Part shown: positions 24,784-32,636 of the stretch, piece by piece
Position numbering within the stretch: the first letter of the stretch is position 1
Layout: the number at the start of each line of letters is the position of its first letter
DNA from: Streptomyces sp. SolWspMP-5a-2
GTDB lineage: Bacteria > Actinomycetota > Actinomycetes > Streptomycetales > Streptomycetaceae
Direction: 5' to 3'
DNA: 64,000 nt
Assembly (NCBI RefSeq): GCF_900091845.1
Contig: NZ_FMCI01000394.1
Location: 1-64,000, forward strand
The notes under the pieces: model-generated
What the model saw: the letters and a program-made list of their open reading frames with translations, nothing else
Database searches by the model: none
What the model was told of the DNA's origin: nothing
Translations under genes and position numbers: made by a program

Positions 24784-25845
24784 TCAGGCCGTGCCGGACG
24801 GGGCCGTAGCGGGCTTCCTCTGCTGCTGTGGGGCGTCGCCGTCGAGTACGCCGAGAGGTTCGCCCTCGGGGCTGTCGTACGTGACGGGCTCGGGCAGGCT
24901 GGAGCGCTCGGCCCGAAGTTGGTCGCGCACGGCACGGGCGCGGTTCTGGCCGACGCGTAGTTCGTTGCGCAGACGCTCGGCGGTCAGCGAGTCGTCGCTC
25001 CAGGAGGCGGTCAGGATCCGTGCCTCCTCAAGGACTTCGGCCTCGGTGCGGAGGCGGTCGGCAGTCGGCTTGGCCGCGACGGGTACCCGACCGGTCGCCG
25101 GCCGGCGGAGGGTTCCGGTCGACTCCGCCACGGTGACCGATCGGGTTGATCGGGCCGTGGAGGCCGACTCGTCGCCCTCGGTCGGCTCCTTCACGGGCGC
25201 CGCATCGCGAGCCCCTTCGGGATCCGATTCGGCCAGGTCAGGCGCCGACTCGGAGGCTTGCGTGCCCGTGATCTGGACGGCCGACTCATCAGCGTGTTCG
25301 TCGGCCGACGGGCCAGGGGCTACTGCGGCGGAGTCGGCCGACTCTGGGGTGTGGTGCAGCACCTTCGCCACGAGGTCGGACCCGAAGTAGATCGACCCGA
25401 CTGGGAGCGAGGTGGCCAGGAGTACGAGGGCCCAGTTCGCAGGGTCCCAGTCGGCCAGTCGGCCCCACCGGATCGACTCGCTGTGCAAGGCCGGTATGAG
25501 GCCGTGCACGTAGTTCAGCAGGAGGCTGGCGAGGGTGTACGTCGCCAGGACCCGAAGCGCGAACTTCCGATCGGGGCCGGTCAGTACGAGCGTGGCGATG
25601 AGCGCGAGGGCCATCAGCCCGTCGACCACGATCGGGTAGAGCAGTGCAGCGGTGGAATCGGCGCCGATGGCGCGGGCCACGTCGGACAGTGCGTTCCACG
25701 AGACGCGGAAGGCCATGAGTACGACGGCCACCAGGCCGAGGACGAGCGTGGTGCGGGCGCGTGCGCGGCGAGCCTCTCCAGGATCGGTGGCAGGGCGAGG
25801 TCGCGACTCAGTTGGGCGGAGGCGGGCGATGACGCGAGCGAGCAA
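24784..25845 (-). CDS. DUF2637 membrane protein (SpdB-like)
   Basis: Four hydrophobic helices (about residues 32-55, 65-88, 95-115 and 135-155) are followed by an acidic, repeat-poor region and a C-terminal helical DNA-binding-like segment (SLTAERLRNELRVGQNRARAVRDQLR). This is the DUF2637 layout found on actinomycete plasmids and integrative elements and associated with intramycelial spread. The C-terminal part resembles the recognition region of SpdB-type proteins. It is transcribed with the mobilisation genes; the 213-base space upstream has two 22-spaced inverted repeats that are candidate control or transfer sites. Confidence 0.8.
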   Translation of the reverse strand: MLARVIARLRPTESRPRPATDPGEARRARARTTLVLGLVAVVLMAFRVSWNALSDVARAIGADSTAALLYPIVVDGLMALALIATLVLTGPDRKFALRVLATYTLASLLLNYVHGLIPALHSESIRWGRLADWDPANWALVLLATSLPVGSIYFGSDLVAKVLHHTPESADSAAVAPGPSADEHADESAVQITGTQASESAPDLAESDPEGARDAAPVKEPTEGDESASTARSTRSVTVAESTGTLRRPATGRVPVAAKPTADRLRTEAEVLEEARILTASWSDDSLTAERLRNELRVGQNRARAVRDQLRAERSSLPEPVTYDSPEGEPLGVLDGDAPQQQRKPATAPSGTA

Positions 25846-25934
25846 GCGGGATACTCCGGGTGAGCTTGGCGCGTGGCGGCCTCGGCGCGGGGGAGGACAA
25901 CGCGTGGCCGCCGTACGGCGTGATGTGTCGTACC

Positions 25935-26040
25935 ACTCGTCGCGTGCCTGGTCAGGGCAGGTACGAGTGGCGCGGTGATGTCGACTCGACTCGTTGCGGG
26001 GTGTTCACTCGTCCCTGCGCTGACCTGCGCGGGGACGAGT
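25935..26040. promoter_or_regulatory. Two inverted repeats ACTCGT-N22-ACGAGT upstream of the DUF2637 gene
   Basis: Half-sites ACTCGT at 25935, 25989 and 26007 and ACGAGT at 25963 and 26035 form two dyads with exactly 22 bases between the arms (25935-25968 and 26007-26040). The spacers are themselves partly palindromic. The half-site equals that of the GntR-type operators in element B, but the spacing differs (22 instead of 4). It could be an operator, promoter-associated hairpins or part of oriT. Confidence 0.55.
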
Positions 26041-26058
26041 GATGCGAGTGGAGTCGGG

Positions 26059-27336
26059 TCAGGCGGCGGTGCCGGGCAGCGGCTCGTCCGCTCTCTGGGC
26101 GGGCCCGTCCACCGGCTTCGGCTCGGGGCAGTAGCGCGCCCACGTGTCGAGGAATTGGTTGCGGGCGAAGCCCTTGGCCTGGGTGCCGTCGGGGAAGCGG
26201 CGATTGGCAGAACCGATGCCGTAGGGCTTGAGGAGCAGCTGCAGGCCGCGCGGAGTCAGGCCGTTGACGCCGTACTCCGCCCAGGGAGCTTCCTTGTCCG
26301 CGTTGAGGGACTCCAGCAGCTGCTTCGTGCTGAGCACGGCAGGGTCGCTGACGGCGGCGAAGGCGCGGCGGATGCCGACCAGGAGGCGGGTACGCAGGCC
26401 GCCTTCCTCGTCCTGGCCGGCCTCGTAGTCGGCCATGGTGCGGCAGGCGGTGCGGGCGAGCGCGGGCCAGTCGCCTCCGGCGAGGTCGGCGGTGATGACC
26501 AGCGGTTCCCAGGTGTCCGCTGCGCGGTCCTCGACCGGCATGGGCGGCTCCATCTCCATGGCCTGTACGTACAGCGGTTGGAGCCAGGCATGGAGGCGAT
26601 CACGGAGCGCGTTCAGGGCGGGGGTGTCACGGCCGGTGCGGAAGGAGGCAACCTTCTCGCCCGCCGCACGGCGTCGCATCCGGATGACCACCGCGCGGTC
26701 CATGATGGTGTCGGGCAGGTCGCCGATCCCGGCGAGCGCGGCCATGGCGAAGGTAGGGAACTCCTGCACCTGGTGCTCGTGCCCGGACACCCGAAGAGTC
26801 GGGCGGCCACGCTGGTGCCCAGCGTTGATCAAGCCGCGGACCTCCTCGTTCTTCTCCGCGGCCTTGGTGGTGCTGAACATGGTGTCGGCCTCGTCGACCA
26901 ATAGGGTCGGCGGGTCGTCCCCGTCGATCGACCGGAAGATCGCCGCCGCACTGGCGTTGACTGTGATCAGTCGGTTGTGCACCGTCTCGGTCACCACGTC
27001 CAGCAGGCGGGACTTACCGCACCGCTTCTCCGGCGCGACGATTGCCAGACGCGGCGCGTGCTGCCACGCACGCTGCAGATGTGTCGCCGCAATCCACAAG
27101 GCCACCGCCGTGACGGTCTCCTCGCTCGGCATCGCCACATACCGCTTCAGCTGTGCCCGCAGGTCGTCCAGGATCTGCGCCCCCTCGGGCAGCGGCGTGG
27201 GCGAGGCGAAGTCGTCGCGGTCCTCTTCTGCCGGAGGCGCAGCAGCGCCGGACGGCTGGCCGGGCACGGCGACCGGGGGCCACGATGTGCCGGAGCGGTC
27301 GGGAAGGGATGGCGTACTCGGCTGGGGATCGGTCAT
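26059..27336 (-). CDS. DUF3631 domain ATPase
   Basis: With the ATG at 27336 the product is 425 residues; an ATG three codons upstream (27345) is possible because a GAGGAG lies near both. Residues 50-130 are disordered, after which VTAVALWIAATHLQRAW and LAIVAPEKRCGKSRLLDVV supply a Walker A-type loop. PPTLLVDEADTMF is the Walker B. DUF3631 follows, with EWG and Asp-rich stretches typical of replication or DNA-processing ATPases found beside relaxases in Streptomyces elements. It may drive element replication or help load the relaxosome; no other initiator is visible in this element. Confidence 0.8.
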   Translation of the reverse strand: MTDPQPSTPSLPDRSGTSWPPVAVPGQPSGAAAPPAEEDRDDFASPTPLPEGAQILDDLRAQLKRYVAMPSEETVTAVALWIAATHLQRAWQHAPRLAIVAPEKRCGKSRLLDVVTETVHNRLITVNASAAAIFRSIDGDDPPTLLVDEADTMFSTTKAAEKNEEVRGLINAGHQRGRPTLRVSGHEHQVQEFPTFAMAALAGIGDLPDTIMDRAVVIRMRRRAAGEKVASFRTGRDTPALNALRDRLHAWLQPLYVQAMEMEPPMPVEDRAADTWEPLVITADLAGGDWPALARTACRTMADYEAGQDEEGGLRTRLLVGIRRAFAAVSDPAVLSTKQLLESLNADKEAPWAEYGVNGLTPRGLQLLLKPYGIGSANRRFPDGTQAKGFARNQFLDTWARYCPEPKPVDGPAQRADEPLPGTAA

Positions 27337-27434
27337 ACTGGGCATCAGCTCCTCTGCTCGCGGGCCATATGGGACGGCAATCCCGGACTCCGCAGGTTGA
27401 TCGCTAGGGATGGCGGTTGAGAGGTTTGCGCTTG

Positions 27435-27457
27435 AGCCCCCGGCATCGCCGGGGGCT
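27435..27457 (+). terminator. Stem-loop terminator-like hairpin
   Basis: Perfect 10-base arms (27435-27444, 27448-27457) with loop ATC and a T-rich plus-strand tail (TCTTTC). It lies in the leader of the leftward DUF3631 gene, so on that transcript it could act as an attenuator. Confidence 0.5.
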
Positions 27458-27531
27458 TCTTTCATGTGACGTGCGCTCGCGTGGGGCTCCTGAGGTCAGT
27501 GATGTGGATGCCACCACTATGCCACACGAAT

Positions 27532-27601
27532 TGCAGATTGCAGAAGTATTTTGCATCTCGCAGTATCGATGCTACTGTTTAGGCTGCGCTGCAAACCGCA
27601 G
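27532..27601. promoter_or_regulatory. Three-copy operator array TGCA-N4-GCAG in divergent promoter region
   Basis: TGCAGATTGCAG (27532), TGCATCTCGCAG (27552) and TGCAAACCGCAG (27590) share the pattern TGCA-N4-GCAG at 20- and 38-base intervals. They lie in an AT-rich strip between the leftward DUF3631 gene and the rightward XRE regulator gene. TTGCAT (27552) and TACTGT 16 bases on form a plausible rightward promoter that the array would overlap. Autoregulation by the XRE protein is inferred. Confidence 0.62.
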
Positions 27602-27630
27602 TGCATCGCTACGAACGGAAGGGGGTGCTG

Positions 27631-28146
27631 ATGGCGGAGGAAGAACCGTCCGAGGGCGTCCTGCTCAGCGGCGAGGCGAACGTTGCGACCCGCATCAGGG
27701 TGGAGCGCGAAGCGCGCGGCTGGAGCACCAACGCCCTGTCCGACCGGCTCAACGAGGCCGGCTTCGAGATGAACCCGTCCGCGGTCTGGCGCATCGAAAA
27801 CGGCAAGCGCCGCATCAACCTCGACGACGCCATCGGCTTTGCCGAGGTTCTGGGCATCGACCTGCGCAACCTCGTCGGGCCGCCCCAGCTGGCGGCCAAG
27901 GCTCGCGCCATGGAACTCATCGACGAGGTCGTGGACGCGTTCCGCGCGACGCAGAGAGCCAACATGGCCTTCACGGAGGCGCGCGAAGCGCTCGACGCCT
28001 ACCTCGCCGAGTACCCCGATGTCCGCGAGGAGGCCGACCTCATGGTCCAGAGCGCCATCGCGGAGGAGGCCAGCAAGACCATGCTGAAGATGCACGGTCC
28101 TCCGCCCAGCGGACACGGCGCCCCCAGCTCCACCGGCGAGGCATAG
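27631..28146 (+). CDS. XRE-family transcriptional regulator of element A
   Basis: The ATG at 27631 follows GGAAGGGGGTG. Residues 25-85 are a Cro/cI HTH with RIRVEREARGWSTNALSDRLNEAGFEMNPSAVWRIE. The C-terminal half is helical (KARAMELIDEVVDAFRATQRAN and LDAYLAEYPDVREEADLMVQ) and probably mediates dimerisation. It is transcribed toward the excisionase and integrase genes and lies beside a three-copy operator array. It is therefore a good candidate for the repressor that keeps the element integrated and silences leftward mobilisation genes. Confidence 0.85.
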   Translation: MAEEEPSEGVLLSGEANVATRIRVEREARGWSTNALSDRLNEAGFEMNPSAVWRIENGKRRINLDDAIGFAEVLGIDLRNLVGPPQLAAKARAMELIDEVVDAFRATQRANMAFTEAREALDAYLAEYPDVREEADLMVQSAIAEEASKTMLKMHGPPPSGHGAPSSTGEA

Positions 28147-28278
28147 CGTCCCGCTCCCATTCCCGTCCTGGGCCCGCAAACCCCCGGCACGGGCATCTCA
28201 ACCTTCATCCCTAGCGATCGACCGGCAGGTCGGCGTTGCCGCGCCTACGCCTGCCATGACCTGAAGAGGGCTCACTCC

Positions 28279-28653
28279 TTGCGCCAACCCGCAATATCCC
28301 CTGCCTCCGCAACGACCTTGCGCGCCGAGGCTGCCCTGCCTCGTCTGTACGTCCCCGAGGAAGTCGCTGCTGTCCTCGGCTGCTCCGCCTGGTGGGTCAA
28401 GGACCGCGCCCGTCGGCGCCTAATCCCATTCACGCGCGTCGGCCGCGCCTACCGCTTCACCGGCGAGCACCTCGCGGAGATCATCCGCCTGCACGAGGCC
28501 CGCCCCGCGCTCCCGCAGAAGCAGGCGGCAACGCCTCCTGCCCCCAAGCCCCCTGCTCCCCAACCTCCTTCTCAGTCCGCCGCTGCCAAGGCTCACTTGC
28601 GGGCCCGGCCACCACGCCGAGCCCGCCAGAGCCAGTTCGGGACCGCGGCCTAG
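28279..28653 (+). CDS. xis: Excisionase-like winged-HTH protein
   Basis: The start is a TTG at 28279 with AGAGGG eight bases upstream; no ATG or GTG in frame precedes the HTH. Residues 20-70 carry LPRLYVPEEVAAVLGCSAWWVKDRARRRLIPFTRVGRAYRFTGEHLAEII, the MerR/Xis-type HTH that binds attachment-site arms. The tail is Pro/Ala/Arg-rich. It ends 27 bases before the integrase ATG, so the pair is probably one transcript. The role as directionality factor is inferred from the fold and position. Confidence 0.75.
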   Translation: MRQPAISPASATTLRAEAALPRLYVPEEVAAVLGCSAWWVKDRARRRLIPFTRVGRAYRFTGEHLAEIIRLHEARPALPQKQAATPPAPKPPAPQPPSQSAAAKAHLRARPPRRARQSQFGTAA

Positions 28654-28680
28654 CACGACGACGGAGAAGGGGAGGGGTAG

Positions 28681-30198
28681 ATGGGTTTCGGCGAGAAGCG
28701 CGGAAACTACTGGCGCGCCCGCTACAAGATCGCGCCCGGCAAGCACCTCACCGTCGTCGGTGAGGATGGCAAGCCGATCAAATTCGCCACCAAGGGCGAG
28801 GCCCAGCGCGCCGCGAGCGAGGCCGAGAACAAGTACCGGCGCGGCGACTGGCGGGACCCGGCACTCGGCCAGGAGACCTTCGGCGAGTACGCGAACCGCT
28901 GGTACGCCGCTCAGGACCTGGCCGCGTCGACCATGCAGAACTACAAGCGCCACATCGAGGAGCACCTGCTCCCCGACTTCGAGGACAAGGCGCTCGCAGG
29001 CGTCCTGCGCGCGGACGTCGAGCTGTGGGAGAAAAAGGAACGGGCCGTATACGCGGCCTCCAGCGTCAAGACCTGGCGCTCCACGCTCCACCTGATCTTC
29101 GAGGACGCGATCGACGAGGGCCTGCTCACGTCCAACCCTGCCGTCCGGCGGCGCGGGCGCGGCAAGCGCGCCGGCCGCTCCCGCGACCGCGGCCCGGAGA
29201 AGGTTGTCACCGATGCGCTCGGCATCCTGCTCACCGCCGAACGGGCAGCCCTGCTCTCCGGTCGCGACGACGAGTTCGTCGCCACGGTCCTCAAGGGCTA
29301 CACCGGCAAACGCTGGGGCGAAATTGTCGGCCTGGAAACAGCGTTCGTGCGCCCTGCCGCCTTCCGAGTCGAGTGGCAGCTGTACGAGTTGGACACCGGC
29401 GAGCTGGTTCGCTGCCCGCCCAAGGACGACAGCTACCGCACCATCGACTCGACGGACTGGCTCTCCGCCCTGGTCTTCAACCACATCGCCCGCACCAAGC
29501 CGACGCCCTGCCCCTGCCACGGCCGGACGTACGTCTTCCGAGGCCAGGGCACAGCTCGTACCGGTGGTCACCAGGGCGCCAAGCTCGTCGATGTGGCCCG
29601 CCGTGCCGAGGTCTCCACGGGCACGGTCTCCAACGTCCTCAACCACCCCGACCGTGTACGCGAGGCCACCCGCGTACGGGTCGAACTCGCCATTGCAGAT
29701 CTCGGGTTCCTTCGAGGCGGTGCCCCGTCGGAGCACGCAGCCCACTGGCGCCGCAACGGCTTCGCCACCTGGCTGTTCACTCCGGCGGTCTCCGGCTGGT
29801 ACCCGAGGAAGGCACCCCAGGAGGCCCGCCCGGTGCCCATCCTCGGCGAGCCGTGGCCAGGCATCCCAGCCCGAGGCCGAGGCGCCGCCGCTCGGGCAGA
29901 CGCCTGCTGGCTCCCGATCGCCAAGAGCCTCACACCTCACGGTCTGCGCCACACCCACCGCACGATCATGGAGGACCTCGGCACCGAGAAGGTCCTCATG
30001 GACGAACGCATGGGCCACATCGACGGCTCGGTCTCGGCACGCTATGCCCACGTCACCGTCGGCATGCGCCGACGTCTCGTTGCTGGCCTGACCCAGCAGT
30101 GGGAAGCGGCACTCGATGCCCGTCTCGCGATGTGCCCCACGTCGCCGGTGTACGCGCTCAACGATCTTCTGCGCGCACGAGCGGTAGCACTCCGATAG
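28681..30198 (+). CDS. int: Tyrosine integrase with LacI-type HTH insertion
   Basis: The 505-residue product has a core-binding domain (residues 65-150) and a catalytic domain with all key residues: GYTGKRWGE (Arg, near 211), HGLRHTH (near 420), GHIDG (near 445) and a tyrosine in RYAH (near 456). An insertion between the first and second catalytic boxes (about residues 300-350) reads KLVDVARRAEVSTGTVSNVLNHP and continues as a LacI-family HTH. This lengthens the enzyme by 100 residues or more over standard integrases. It would insert the circular element at the tRNA-Pro 3' end, and a strong terminator follows its stop. Confidence 0.88.
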   Translation: MGFGEKRGNYWRARYKIAPGKHLTVVGEDGKPIKFATKGEAQRAASEAENKYRRGDWRDPALGQETFGEYANRWYAAQDLAASTMQNYKRHIEEHLLPDFEDKALAGVLRADVELWEKKERAVYAASSVKTWRSTLHLIFEDAIDEGLLTSNPAVRRRGRGKRAGRSRDRGPEKVVTDALGILLTAERAALLSGRDDEFVATVLKGYTGKRWGEIVGLETAFVRPAAFRVEWQLYELDTGELVRCPPKDDSYRTIDSTDWLSALVFNHIARTKPTPCPCHGRTYVFRGQGTARTGGHQGAKLVDVARRAEVSTGTVSNVLNHPDRVREATRVRVELAIADLGFLRGGAPSEHAAHWRRNGFATWLFTPAVSGWYPRKAPQEARPVPILGEPWPGIPARGRGAAARADACWLPIAKSLTPHGLRHTHRTIMEDLGTEKVLMDERMGHIDGSVSARYAHVTVGMRRRLVAGLTQQWEAALDARLAMCPTSPVYALNDLLRARAVALR

Positions 30199-30200
30199 CT

Positions 30201-30240
30201 CCGCTCTGTCCCCGCAGCGTTTGCTGCGGGGACAGAGCGG
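30201..30240. terminator. Bidirectional hairpin terminator
   Basis: Perfect 18-base arms (30201-30218 and 30223-30240) with loop GTTT sit between the convergent integrase and leftward gene at 30317. Confidence 0.85.
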
Positions 30241-30316
30241 ACCGCAGCGCATTCGACGTCGCCCGTCTCAGTCGGTCGGCGGCCGCCTGATGACTGGATG
30301 ATTGGCTCCCAGTACT

Positions 30317-31381
30317 TCAGGCGCCGAACACTGCCTGGTATGCGCTCTGTCCAGCCCCGAGGAGCATGGTCAGTCCAGGGGTAGCCGTACCGATTGCGGT
30401 GAGGGTCGCGTTCAGTCGATCAAATGCGGCCCGCACACGCCCCGGTTCGGCCTCGTCGGAGGCGGCAGCTTCTTCCAGAACCTCTGCGTCCAGAATCAAC
30501 TGGCTCTGCTCCTCCTCGGTGACGCCCAGGCTCGGCGCGAACTGCCGTACCTGTTGGGCGAACTCGGCGAGCTTGGATGCGTCCAGGCCGAAGGAGTTGT
30601 TCTGTACGACATGCTGCTGCGAGCCGGCAACGAAGCCGTGGGAGTCGCTGATGTTGTAGGTGTCGCCGCCGGTCGGTTGACGGCTCAGAAAGTCATTCAC
30701 GGTGCCTCCAGCGAGTACGCAGCGAGTGCCTTGTGCCGTGATCAGGACTGCGACCTCGGCGTCTGAGACCACTCGCTCCACAAGAGCGTGCTCACGCAGG
30801 TAGTCGAGCGCGCTGAGAACTTCTACTTCGGTCAGGGGGTCCCCGGCGAAGCTGCACAGCGGGTCGTCCAGGAAGGCCAGCGCCGGAACCGAGGCTTGCC
30901 GTCCGCCCACGCGTAGGACCCAGCGCAACAACACATCGCAGGCGTGCCCGAAGCGTTCGACTGTGTCGGTGCGCAGAGCGAGCAGGCGGCGCGCTTCCAG
31001 GAGGCCGTCGTCCGTGGGGAACACCTCGGAGAGTCCGCCGGCGAGACTTCGCGCGATCTTGACGAGCCCGAGCTTCTCGAGTTGCAGCGCCATGGTGTCG
31101 CTATCGTCTTCCGGCAGACCTTCGCTCCGCGCGAAGACCTGCACGTCTACGTAGTGGCTCGGATTCTGCTGGACCGACTCGTACAGCCAGAGCAACAAGC
31201 GGGACAGCTGCGGATCGCTTTCGAGGCCGCTGGCACTCGCGAGGGTGAGCATGCCCATGGACGGCGGGTCGACCTCGACGGGGATGCGTACGGGGTGCTT
31301 ACGGTTGGCCCGCTCGAACTCCTTGACGATCTCCTTCTGCATCTTCGCGATCGCGCGCTTGTCGATCTTGAACCCGGCCAA
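30317..31381 (-). CDS. Cargo protein with amyloid-like motif and helical C-terminal bundle
   Basis: The 354-residue product has a charged N-terminus, a helical middle region with a winged-helix-like stretch (LGLVKIARSLAGGLSEVFPTDDGLLEARR), then TYNISDSHGFVAGSQQHVVQ and NNSFG (about 240-265). This Gly/Asn/Ser/Gln-rich motif is of the type found in bacterial amyloid signalling sequences. The last 89 residues are helical with a hydrophobic end (TATPGLTMLLGAGQSAYQAVFGA). This motif-plus-helical-bundle layout parallels the small protein at 12822, which suggests a related role in the same element. The gene lies between integrase and attachment site, a usual cargo slot. No family name can be assigned. 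Confidence 0.72.
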   Translation of the reverse strand: MAGFKIDKRAIAKMQKEIVKEFERANRKHPVRIPVEVDPPSMGMLTLASASGLESDPQLSRLLLWLYESVQQNPSHYVDVQVFARSEGLPEDDSDTMALQLEKLGLVKIARSLAGGLSEVFPTDDGLLEARRLLALRTDTVERFGHACDVLLRWVLRVGGRQASVPALAFLDDPLCSFAGDPLTEVEVLSALDYLREHALVERVVSDAEVAVLITAQGTRCVLAGGTVNDFLSRQPTGGDTYNISDSHGFVAGSQQHVVQNNSFGLDASKLAEFAQQVRQFAPSLGVTEEEQSQLILDAEVLEEAAASDEAEPGRVRAAFDRLNATLTAIGTATPGLTMLLGAGQSAYQAVFGA

Positions 31382-31515
31382 TCCGGCCTCCTTTAGGACG
31401 GTGCTGGTTCAAGGCTAGACGGGGCCACTGACAGTGAGCCCGAGTTTCCGTCCGAAGGATCTGTTGCCCTGCGGTTGTCGCCAGGCGGTCGGCTGGGGGA
31501 GCCCGATCCCGAAGT

Positions 31516-31537
31516 CGGCTCCCAAACGGCTCCCAAA
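31516..31537 (+). repeat. Arm-type integrase site, right arm of element A
   Basis: Two perfect tandem copies of CGGCTCCCAAA (31516-31526 and 31527-31537) match the pair at the left end (7738-7759) in sequence, 11-base phase and orientation. Confidence 0.6.
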
Positions 31538-31555
31538 TTGGCCCCCGAACGCAAA

Positions 31556-31591
31556 TCAGGCCCGATACTGATTCCTCAGTACCGGGCCTGA
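31556..31591. terminator. Hairpin beside attachment site copy 2
   Basis: Sixteen-base arms (31556-31571 and 31576-31591) with one mismatch and loop TTCC. It lies just beyond the middle att copy in the tRNA reading direction and is probably the replacement tRNA terminator carried by element A. Confidence 0.65.
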
Positions 31592-31604
31592 CCTGCTGTT
31601 TTGG

Positions 31605-31649
31605 CTGTCGGGGTGGCGGGATTTGAACCCACGACCTCTTCGTCCCGAA
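31605..31649. repeat. Attachment site copy 2 (boundary of elements A and B)
   Basis: Identical 45-base copy of the tRNA-Pro 3' end. It is the right end of element A and the left end of element B. The 5' half of the tRNA is absent, so it is not a functional tRNA gene. Confidence 0.92.
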
Positions 31650-31747
31650 GCAACTCTGGCCGCTCCCTGTCCTTGGGCTACTCGGCCTGTCACCTGCGCT
31701 GATGGTCCGCTGACGTCCACGGTTGTTCGCGGCTGTGCGTCGCGGTT

Positions 31748-31768
31748 GTCACGCAGTTAGACACGCAC
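31748..31768 (+). repeat. Arm-type integrase site, left arm of element B
   Basis: This 21-base segment (GTCACGCAG, T, TAGACACGCAC) recurs at 43608-43628 with a single T/A difference and the same orientation. The two would flank attP in the circular element. Confidence 0.65.
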
Positions 31769-31805
31769 TGGCTTCGGTGGAATCGCTGTTCAGGAGTAGA
31801 TGTCG

Positions 31806-32162
31806 TCACCGACGCTCGGGGACGGCGGAGAACACTGGCTGGTCCCCGCCAGTGTGGACCCCCACGCGGCCCGCCCCGTGAAGTTCCCACATGCCGCGAC
31901 TGACAGCGTCTTTGTCCACGTCGAAGCCTTGCTGAGTCAGCCACTTGGCCAGATGGTCAACGCTCATTTTCTGGTGCCGATTGCCCTGGACGTAGGCGAG
32001 GGCCGGCCCCTGCCAGCTCAGCGAGGTGCCGCCCCCCGGACTGCTGGGGACTGCCGGGGCCATCGTCTCGGCTAGGTGCAACAGGGCCGAGATGATGCCT
32101 CGGGTATCGCTGCTGCGTGTCGTCTCGTACACCTTGATCGCCTCAGCATGAAAGTCCGTCAC
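31806..32162 (-). CDS. Small winged-helix-like protein
   Basis: The 118-residue product starts at GTG 32162 with GGGGGAATC upstream. Residues 60-110 read YVQGNRHQKMSVDHLAKWLTQQGFDVDKDAVSRGMWEL, which looks like a winged helix in which the VDHLAKWL and KDAVSRGMWEL helices flank a turn. It is the first gene after the left attachment site of element B. A regulatory role is possible; I recognise no family. Confidence 0.6.
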   Translation of the reverse strand: MTDFHAEAIKVYETTRSSDTRGIISALLHLAETMAPAVPSSPGGGTSLSWQGPALAYVQGNRHQKMSVDHLAKWLTQQGFDVDKDAVSRGMWELHGAGRVGVHTGGDQPVFSAVPERR

Positions 32163-32636
32163 GATTCCCCCAAATCCCTCTGTGGTCGACCTCGAATGTT
32201 AGAACCGGCAGTTCGGGAAGGTCTAGAGCGCACCGAGTGAACACATGCTTAGGAAGCTCGTTTGATCTAGGGGGAGTTGGGCGTCTGACCTGCGGCAAAG
32301 TGCTCTAATGGCGCCTCGGCACAGGCGACTTCGTGCCCGCCACTCCCCGTGGTTCCCCGGCCAACCTGGCATGGTTCTGGCACGGGTCCGAGCAGGAAGG
32401 CAGGCGGATCACTATCCGGCTCTCGGAGCTCAGTTCTCCGGGCTTAGGCATGGCTGTACCAGTGTCGCAGATGGAACGCGGTGACCTGGGGTCGTCGCCC
32501 TGGACACCTGTCGCTGTCGGTCGCTGCTGGTCACTGTCGAGCGGCCTCGGACGGCCCAGGGAAGGCCCGAAAGTCCCGGCTCAGCCATGCTCTGACCAGC
32601 TAGCATCGCGGCCAGTTCAGGGGATGGGGGCTCGCC
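32163..32636. other. Intergenic region with short GTCGCTG-type repeats
   Basis: No gene is supported. At 32511-32540 three imperfect 10-base units (GTCGCTGTCG, GTCGCTGCTG, GTCACTGTCG) occur in tandem; they could be chance in GC-rich DNA. A GGGGATGGGGG run directly precedes the next gene. Confidence 0.4.

Larger units (their letters stand above)
7589..31649. mobile_element. Integrative mobilisable element A in tRNA-Pro
   Basis: The 24-kb element is bounded by two identical 45-base att copies. It carries its own tyrosine integrase, excisionase-like protein, XRE regulator, relaxase, MobC, DUF2637 and DUF3631 genes on the right. Cargo on the left includes a suspected defence cluster and a glycosyltransferase cluster. 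Eleven-base repeats flank both ends (7738-7759 and 31516-31537). There is no FtsK/TraB-type pump and no recognised rolling-circle initiator, so it is probably mobilised with outside help rather than self-conjugative. The cargo at 7.8-14.7 kb has looser third-position GC than the flanking chromosome. Confidence 0.88.

Noticed and set aside
27435..27457. Start of the DUF3631 gene upstream of this hairpin (to 27465)
   Set aside because: The longer frame would translate the hairpin and has no ribosome binding site; starts at 27336 or 27345 are better.
32511..32540. Iterons of a replication origin
   Set aside because: Only three imperfect 10-base units in GC-rich DNA; too weak without other origin features.
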